64,000 nt of DNA, from NCBI RefSeq assembly GCF_022965805.1, contig NW_027330988.1, positions 1-64,000 on the forward strand, written 5' to 3'. Source of the stretch: Primulina eburnea (taxonomy: Eukaryota > Streptophyta > Magnoliopsida > Lamiales > Gesneriaceae). The notes below the pieces were generated by a model, which saw only the letters and a program-made list of their open reading frames with translations, had not been told where the DNA came from and made no database searches. Below, in pieces: positions 57,150 through 64,000 of the stretch. A program made the position numbers and the translations under genes. The stretch's first letter is position 1, and every line of letters starts with the position of its first letter.

Positions 57150-57344
57150 AAATTATTGTGGAGCAAAGGGTTGGATTTTGTGTGCTTCAAATTGTATTAT
57201 TTTCACACATGAGGTTTCATTGGCAGTTCAATTTCATTGTTATCATGTTGTTTAGGATAATGATCCAAGAATTAGGTAAGACATATCTTTTAATGTCTGA
57301 ATAAAAAGCGTCAATGTTTACGACAATGCTATTTTTTTACACTG

Positions 57345-58400
57345 GTCATGGATGAACTTGCTGGACACGTCAATAATGTTACCACGGTGCATGTTGCTGT
57401 AGATGACGTTGTCTTGGTAGATGAGATCATGAGACACATAACGAGTAAATATCAAGCTCGAATCTTGTGGGAACACTGGAAAATGTCAAGCTTGAATCTT
57501 GGGGGAACACTGTAGTACAAGGTTTTAGACTTAGTAGAGTAAAGACACGATATGCAATTTAAATTTTTAGCAATATTAGATGTAGTAAGCCAATGGTTAA
57601 GATAAGAGATGACGAGGTACTGTAACAGGGACCTTTAAGTATCTTGGATCGATTTTGTAAAATGACGGAAGAGGGATTGATAGAGATGTTTCGCATAGAA
57701 TACAAGTAGTATGATTGAAATGAAGTAAGACGTCATGTGTTCTTGTGATAATAAGATATCTCTATAGCTTAAAGGGAAGTTTTATAGAACAGTAGTTAGA
57801 CCTGATATGTTATATAGAACTGAATGTTGAGCTGTTAACTGAGCACATGAGCAGAAGATGAGAGTCGCAGAGACGACGATGTTAAGGTAGATATGCAGGC
57901 ATACAAGGATGAACAGTGTAAGAAATGAAAAATACCTAAGAGAAAGTTGGGGTTACATTTATTGAGGAAAAATTTGAGAGATACATTTAAAATAGTACGG
58001 ACACGTACTTAAACGACCAATAAATGTATCCGTCAGGCGATGTTAGACCACATCAAATATGGAAAAAAATATCTTCTTTAATACTTCCAGTAATATTCTA
58101 TGTTACATTATTAATTGATTGACGCATGTTAGGTTTTTTATTGGTGTGGTAGTTTTTTAAGTATGCAATTTGATACACAGGTGACTTGTCAATCAATTAT
58201 TAATGTAACAAGAAATGTTACATGAATTGTTGCAGAGGAACTTTTCTCCGACAAATACACATTCTAACCTAGCTACAAGAAAGATAAAATTAATTTAAAT
58301 ATAGATCGGGATATACAAGGGGATAGGACACAAAATGATATAGGACGATTCATATTGCCGACCCATTTACTAGGATAAAAGCTTGTTCTTGTTGCTTACT
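57345..58400 (+). pseudogene. Decayed RTE-type LINE reverse transcriptase fragment
   Basis: Translations around frameshifts read LVMDELAGHVNNVTTVHVAV then DDVVLVDEI (about 57347-57430), TFKYLGSIL and DGRGIDRDV (about 57630-57690), LKGKFYRTVVRPDMLYRTEC (about 57770-57830), and a typical RTE 3' end. These match the RTE-clade RT found in plants (ADD-box region, FKYLGSI, KGKFYRT.VRP..LYG.E.W). Many stops and indels mean it is not functional. Confidence 0.8.
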
Positions 58401-58739
58401 ACAATGCTATCGAGTTAACATTATTCATTGTTAGAGAATATTTTTATTTTAGAAAATTTACTATTTTGTTTTTTATTATACATCGAAGGCTTTAGGTGTT
58501 AGATTTTATACGCCCGTAGATTTTATGATTTGTTTAGCAGATTTTTTTTTGCACTTTTTTGGTTGTTTTCTGGTTCAATCAAAGGTCCATTGAGGCTATT
58601 TATTTTAAAACTAAATTAATAATTTCAATAATTTGTTGTCTTATTAACATCGATTCAGGACCAACTTAAATAATTACAAATTCGTGATTTTTGTGTGGTA
58701 CACATCCTCGTTATTGGTGTGGATAAGGAATTATCCATG

Positions 58740-59700
58740 CTTCAACTAGATGTCAGTTATTCCTTCTTATATCACAATGTGTGAATGGAATTACCTCCAG
58801 GATATTTGCTAGGGTTGAGAAGATGGTCAACGAACTTGAGAAAGCTATTTATGTCTGAAACAAAGACCCTGCATAGTTTGACAAATTCATCAGTGTTATG
58901 ATTGTAGGTTTTCGCCATTGCCATCCAAACGACTCTATGTTTGTTCATTGTTGTTTGTGTTGATTTTCTTTTGGCTGATAGTATATTGCTGGTTTAGAAG
59001 AAGTCAAAGAATATCTGTAACATTTTGTGACCATAGACATTTGATGACCTAGAAATCTCCTTCAGATAGATAGAGGTCATAGCAAATCTGAAGTTGTTCT
59101 ATCTCAAAGAAAGTATGCGCTTGACCTTTTACAAGAGACTGGACTACTTGGATGTAAGCCTGAGAGCATTCGTATGAATGTTCACTCTGATTTCTTCTTG
59201 GAAGGTGGAGAAACGTTTGAGCAAACATCAAAGTATTGTGTACTTGCCAACAAACTTGTATATTTTTAGTCTCACAATGTCCTGATATGTTATTTGTTAT
59301 TTGAATTACAAGTCAATTTATACAAAATCTTAAGGTTGCGTGTCGGGGGGTTGCCTTGAGGATATTTGCTTATATGAAAAAATGTGTCGCAAAGGACTTG
59401 TTGTATAGAAATAATCGAGATTGGAATGTTGAATCCAATGCAAACTCTGGCCATGCAAGTGATGAAGCATATAGAAAATCTAGATCCTATATTGTATGCA
59501 TGTCGGTGGAAACTCGGTAACATTGTAAAAATCAAAATTTTGTTTCAAGTTCCAGCACAGTAGCAGTGTACAGGGTAATGGCTCATATAGTTTGTGAAGT
59601 CGTTTTGAAGACTTTATTGACCAAAAGGAGTATAAAATGTTAAATTCCTATGTCCATGCATTGTGACAACAAGATAATCAGGACCATCTTTCACGAAGGA
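58740..59700 (+). pseudogene. Decayed Copia pol (RT-RNase H) fragment
   Basis: Remnants read MELPPGY (about 58785), FDKFISVMIVGFRHCHPNDS (about 58875-58935), and VVLSQRKYALDLLQETGLLGC (about 59093-59155). Downstream come an RNase H-like stretch (EVESNANSGHASDE, about 59425-59465, around frameshifts) and PMSMHCDNKIIRTIFHEG (about 59645-59700). These are blocks of the Copia RT C-terminus and RNase H. LTRs were not identified. Confidence 0.75.
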
Positions 59701-59939
59701 CTTGGCGGCTGACTTTTCAATTTTGTATTTCAAGCTGAACATAATTCGAGACTTGTGTTGGAAAATGTGCTTGTGTTGTGGATTGGAGCATTAGATCTTA
59801 GACTCTTGTCAGTCCGTTAATATTTTTTATTTGTATGCCATCTCTTCTATGTTAGAGAGAGTCCACACAATTTTTTATTATCCGATCACTCTTTTTCTTC
59901 TCAATATTCATGAAAGACATAATTTGTTTGACAGGTTGA

Positions 59940-60166
59940 AAATACTTGCTTGGAGTAGATTTTTCCAATGATTTCTAAAGGGTCGTAGCGTTATCAGAAG
60001 TCCAAGTTCAGAAAATCGTGCGGCTCTGTCGAGCAGCAGTTGGAACAATACGCATGCAATGATGGTGGGAAATTGGTTTCAGGGGTTGCTCAAAGCTGGA
60101 TGTCACGCATAACCGGACCATTATTCGATACAAATAGGAAATCTGGCCGGAAACATGACAACTGAA
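59940..60166 (+). other. Exon-like open segment of unknown origin
   Basis: A TTTGACAG acceptor-like site at about 59930-59938 precedes a segment whose 3' part is open to a TGA at about 60164-60166. The encoded end reads SVEQQLEQYACNDGGKLVSG then VAQSWMSRITGPLFDTNRKS. It looks protein-like in composition, but I recognise no family and no start or partner exon. It may be a gene remnant carried here. Confidence 0.25.
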
Positions 60167-60656
60167 CTTTGATATTTGTTGTACTCCTATTTTTCTCTTA
60201 TCGTTGTAGGAGGTAAACTTGTAACGATAGGCGACATAAAATTGTTAAATATTGCAAAGGGACGGTTTTTTTTTTTTTTTTCTTTCACGGCATTGTGAAG
60301 TCTATGAAAATAATATTAACATTGATTTTTGTTGGTACTATATACGAACATCTCGGTCTGTCTTGGAAACGATTACCTTTAAAACCCAAAAAAAATATAC
60401 AATCCGATAAGAGAAGTATTTACATTCGACTTGTGAAAGATTTTGAATCGAGAATGAACCCAAACTATAATGACAATGACGCAGACTAATGTATTATATC
60501 GCATCTTCTATTCTCTTGATGTAATAATTATTATTCATTAAGTTACAGTTTTTAAAATTTTATATCAATTTTTTATATCATGATGATGAGTTATCTGAAC
60601 AGCAAATGGTTGTAGAAAGGCAAATAAACTCACACACACAAGCAGCACAAATGGTA
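60167..60656. other. Intergenic AT-rich DNA, no gene recognised
   Basis: A 64-codon open frame at 60295-60489 has a hydrophobic start followed by Lys-rich sequence but no recognisable family and no neighbouring support. Confidence 0.4.
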
Positions 60657-61500
60657 CTAATCTTGTGGCTTCCACACTATGGTTATCTTAGACATTACGA
60701 CGTAAGGGTCCATGTTCGAAGCGAGCCTACTGTCCTCAGAATAGCCTTTTCCATCCTCTCCAACTCTCCTCTGACCCTAACGGTGCTCCACGATTCGCCA
60801 CACCTTATCATACATGCATGGTGATGCCAACATGCAACAGAAGATGCAAAATGTTGCTTAGGTGTTCTGAAATCAAAAAAGAGTTTTCTTATACCTAGTA
60901 GAGTGTATCAAAAAGTAAAACTGACAAAATCAAAATGCAGTATGAATTGATATCTTGATGTGCCTCTTTATATAAGAATTTTTAAGCTCATACCCGTGAG
61001 AAAGTGTGTATGCTGGCTGTCTCGTGCCTTCCGGTGATGCGACGTTCATTGCCTTCTCCATGTGCATAGATGTGTCCCTTGTGCCTCAAACTGAGCTTAT
61101 GGATAGCCTCCTTAATGACTTCATAACCTCCATCACCTCTCATGGAGTTCGTACTGAAGAATTACAACGACATTTGTTACACATGATGACATGAAGTACG
61201 CTAATAAGTAATAAGCATGGAGAATTCGAAACTAAAAACTAAAGTCTAAATGTATTGTGGATTCGAACCTATAATTCGTGTGGGCACCCGCTCCATTCCA
61301 TTCTCCCCATTACATGAAACAAATATTTTATTACATGCTCAAAACAAAGAGGAAGGCAACTTCTCCTGTATCTTGGCTCTCCGCCACTGACAACACCATG
61401 AAAACAAACATCAAAGAACGCATAATGCATGCTCCACAGGTCTAAACTATATGGGTTTCGGATCGAAAGAGAGTACGATCCCGGCAATCTCAGTAATTCT
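60657..61500 (-). pseudogene. Cytosolic glutamine synthetase pseudogene, 3' half with introns
   Basis: Read on the minus strand, exon remnants encode consecutive pieces of glutamine synthetase, the enzyme that forms glutamine from glutamate and ammonia. They are RITEIAGIVLSFDPKPI (61500-61447), GEWNGAGAHTNY (61306-61269), [20 protein letters not shown] then [20 protein letters not shown] and RHETASI (61153-60994), and GVANRGA ... [20 protein letters not shown] ... WKPQD then stop (60803-60657). The C-terminal WKP end resembles cytosolic GS1 rather than plastid GS2. Introns remain, so it is a DNA-level duplicate, not a retrocopy. The donor after FDPKPI and the following acceptor are damaged and the last exon has a frameshift. 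The 5' exons are missing. Confidence 0.9.
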
Positions 61501-61529
61501 CTGTTGAGAAACGAAGAATGCAAATAAAT

Positions 61530-63316
61530 TGTAACGCCCCAAATATTTTTTTTGGAGTAGCTAAGCATTTTAAAAATAAATCTTAGTGATATAGTTATTT
61601 TAAATAATATATATACACACACACACATACATACGTCCATCATCGATTCAGTACCTCCTCAGATTTTCTAAACCAAGGTAAGATCATGCCCTATTTTTTA
61701 GCGTGGTTATTTTCAGTTTCAGTTAATAGGTCATGTGGTTTAGAGTATGAGAAATATGTTATCTGGTCATCAATCATTTCAGACATCCATGATTTAATTT
61801 CTTTAAATTTTTCTTCGTTTGATTTTTGAATCATTTAATATTTTTTTCATCTTTTCTAATTTTTCATGCTTATGAGTTCGATTAAATTCAGCAATATCAT
61901 CGCCATATCCGATTTCCATGTTTATTTTTCGTTATCGGATTTGATGTTGATTAATCTATTTGATAGTTGCATTGTTTTTTTCTTATGTACTTCTTATTTT
62001 GTTTATTTGAGTCGTTTACACTTCATGTCTTACTCCATTTTTTTCCTCTTGTTTTTTTGAAGTCTTACATGATTTCTCCACATCTTTCACCACAACTGAT
62101 AACAAATCATTGATCCCAGTAACTAATTTGTCTAATTTGAAATGAAAATTGTGATGTTTCATGTTTGGTTTTCTAAGGTTCTCTTTATGTTTAGATATAT
62201 ATTTTTCTGTAAATAAACTAAACTCGTATTTAAATAAGTTTTCGGTTATCTCTTTTGGACACATACAAATGATTTGCAATCACCAAAAAATTTTAGTCCA
62301 ATATTGCGCTTTCACAACTCTCATTTATTTCATGTCCCAACGTATTTATATATTCCACCAAAAAATCTATTATTTCCAAATTATTCTTATTACACAAGAC
62401 AAATGACAAACACTACAACATCAAAATCAAAACTAGTGTATGTTGCCTTATATGCACCACTCAAAATCAAATATGGTAATTTAAGTTTTTCCTTCGAAGG
62501 TGTTGGATAATTATATCTTAAAAAATAAAAATTTCAATGAATAAATAATAAATAATCATAAACGAAACATACGAATCAATTATTTAAAATCAGATGATAG
62601 AAGTCCAACTTATCATGTCTAAATATAAATAAAGGGTGAGAAAGAGGAAAAGATATTTATATAGCAAATCTAAAATATAAATTAAAATTTTCACTTGTAT
62701 ACTTTTTATTTTTAATAAATGATATTCACTTCAACATCAGAGTCTAATTATTCATGGTCATAAATACGATTTTTACATCTAAATTAGCCTAGAAATTGAT
62801 ATGCCTAATGCTGATTTTGGGCAAAATTATGCGTTTAGTGGTTATTTTGGTGTCATGACAAGAATCGTGGTGATACATGCATAATGGGACGACAGGGGCA
62901 AACGCGGAGTGGATAGAGTGTACAGAGTTTATGAAGGATTGAAGAGATGAAAGCAAGAACTACCGTGCACTAGTGCTACAAGAGGGGCTATAGGACTAGT
63001 CACCTGATACAAAAATGCACGCGCACCTACACGATGAGAACACGCAGCCACGCGTGCATGACTACCAGAAACACATGAGCACCCGCACGATCACTCATCC
63101 GACAACCACAAGATCTGCACTCATCCGACACAGATCTATGAAATCCGACTATATTCGTTTATTGGCTGTAAGTCCCCTAAATTTAGGTGTGAATTTTTAT
63201 ATCCCAGAAATATTGCTCGTGCTAGAAAGTGAGAAGAGAATTTTATCTAGATTATATAAAACCCGATAGCATGAATTACTCGGGTGATGAATATTGAGTT
63301 GCTTGTTGATTGAGGT
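61530..63316. other. Intergenic DNA; possible truncated LTR start at 61530
   Basis: TGTAACGCCCCAAATA at 61530 resembles the start of the solo LTR (TGTAATGCCCGAGA) and could be the left end of a related, truncated LTR, but no matching right end (GTCCCCACA) was found. The rest is AT-rich with a (CA)n/(TA)n run at about 61600-61632. A GC-richer stretch at 62870-63150 contains repeated CACTCATCCGACA. No gene is recognised. Confidence 0.35.
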
Positions 63317-64000
63317 TAGGTGTGTGCAACGGTCGGTTTGGTTCGGTTTTAATAAATTTCGGTTCGGTTTTAGATTTACGATTTTTCGAATACCTAATCT
63401 TAAACCAAATCATTTTAATTCGGTCCGGTTTGGTTTTTTTGTATGGTTATTACGGTCGATTAGTACGGTTTGTGTGATAAATTAGTAATAAATAAGTTGT
63501 AGGTTATAAATTTTAAAAAAATATATAATAAAAAACAACAATCAAATTGGTTTTGATTATCTTTAAAAAATCAAAATAAAGTAATCAAAAACAGGCGTAG
63601 CTATCATTCGTGTAACTAATTTGTTAAGTATCTCACAACATCAAAATAAAATAATAAAAAATATAGCTATGACAATTGTAAGCAATTTGGAATTTGGATA
63701 TGTTGATAGTGAATAATTCCAGCATTGTATTTGTCAACTCCTGCAACAAAAATCCTCATGTGTAGGGAAATTAAAATATCAACCCATTATGAAAAAGAAT
63801 AAGTTCATATAAGTTATATCAACTTAACAAACCTGATTGCAAGTCACAACTATATATCAATAATGCAAAAATATCTTCCATCGTTGATAAAATTTAGAAA
63901 AATTTAAAAACGAGTATCATCAACCGATAAAGAATAAAATAATTATAACATAAAAAGATACGAGTTACATAGATACTCACCAGATTCAAGTCGCTCAAGA
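63317..64000. mobile_element. Second TTCGGTT-rich MITE, cut by the window end
   Basis: It begins TAGGTGTGTGCAACGGTCGG and continues with GGTTCGGTTTT repeats, GATTTACGATTTTTCGAAT, AAACCAAATCATTTTAAT and CGGTCCGGTTTGGTTTTTTT. All of these have close counterparts in the left part of the element at 5912-6809. The right end is outside the window. Confidence 0.65.

Noticed and set aside
60606..60824. Plus-strand open frame of 72 codons
   Set aside because: It is antisense to the last glutamine synthetase exon (60803-60657).
61006..61194. Plus-strand open frame of 62 codons
   Set aside because: It is the antisense of a glutamine synthetase exon (minus strand 61153-60994), which explains its openness.
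61269..61643. Minus-strand open frame of 124 codons
   Set aside because: It overlaps the glutamine synthetase remnant but in the wrong frame for its exons, and runs through introns.
61530..62520. Complete second solo LTR
   Set aside because: Only the first few bases resemble the LTR start; no conserved right end or target duplication was found.

Overview
The window is nuclear DNA of a flowering plant, a eudicot by the look of its genes and repeats (an asterid is possible but not shown). It is AT-rich, has GT-AG introns, and is packed with retrotransposons, MITEs and an integrated plant pararetrovirus. One nuclear gene is complete: the chloroplast stromal processing peptidase (SPP), + strand, 20634-45000. 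Joining 24 exons by GT-AG junctions gives one uninterrupted reading frame of 1252 codons plus a stop.

Left part (1-20 kb): a partial long terminal repeat (1-1096); several MITEs, among them a hAT-type element with an exact 8-bp target duplication and a 32-bp satellite-like array (3744-4086); a 1.4-kb foldback palindrome (4195-5638); and a near-complete integrated Caulimoviridae genome (about 8499-16615). The viral segment has a tRNA-Met primer site, three small ORFs, coat protein, a movement-protein frame broken by an in-frame TAG, an intact protease/RT/RNase H, a transactivator-like ORF, and a TATA box with poly(A) signals. A 2.1-kb solo LTR bounded by ATATC duplications follows (17713-19824).

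Middle part (20.6-45 kb): the SPP gene is stretched to 24 kb by insertions in its introns. These are a 5'-truncated LINE in intron 3, a TRIM element in intron 10, a foldback element in intron 11, another truncated LINE in intron 14, and a full-length 6.4-kb LINE in intron 19 with two intact ORFs and a perfect 15-bp target duplication. All three LINEs and the TRIM lie antisense to the gene.

Right part (45-64 kb): a degenerate Copia retrotransposon starts about 220 bp past the SPP stop codon. It is split by a second full-length LINE of the same family, whose ORF2 carries one nonsense codon. Beyond it are a tandem duplication with a MITE in one copy, a decayed RTE-type LINE, a decayed Copia pol fragment, a non-processed cytosolic glutamine synthetase pseudogene on the minus strand (60657-61500), and the start of another MITE cut by the window end.

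I saw no tRNA or rRNA gene and no CRISPR array. All identifications come from reading translations and repeats by eye; no database search was run.
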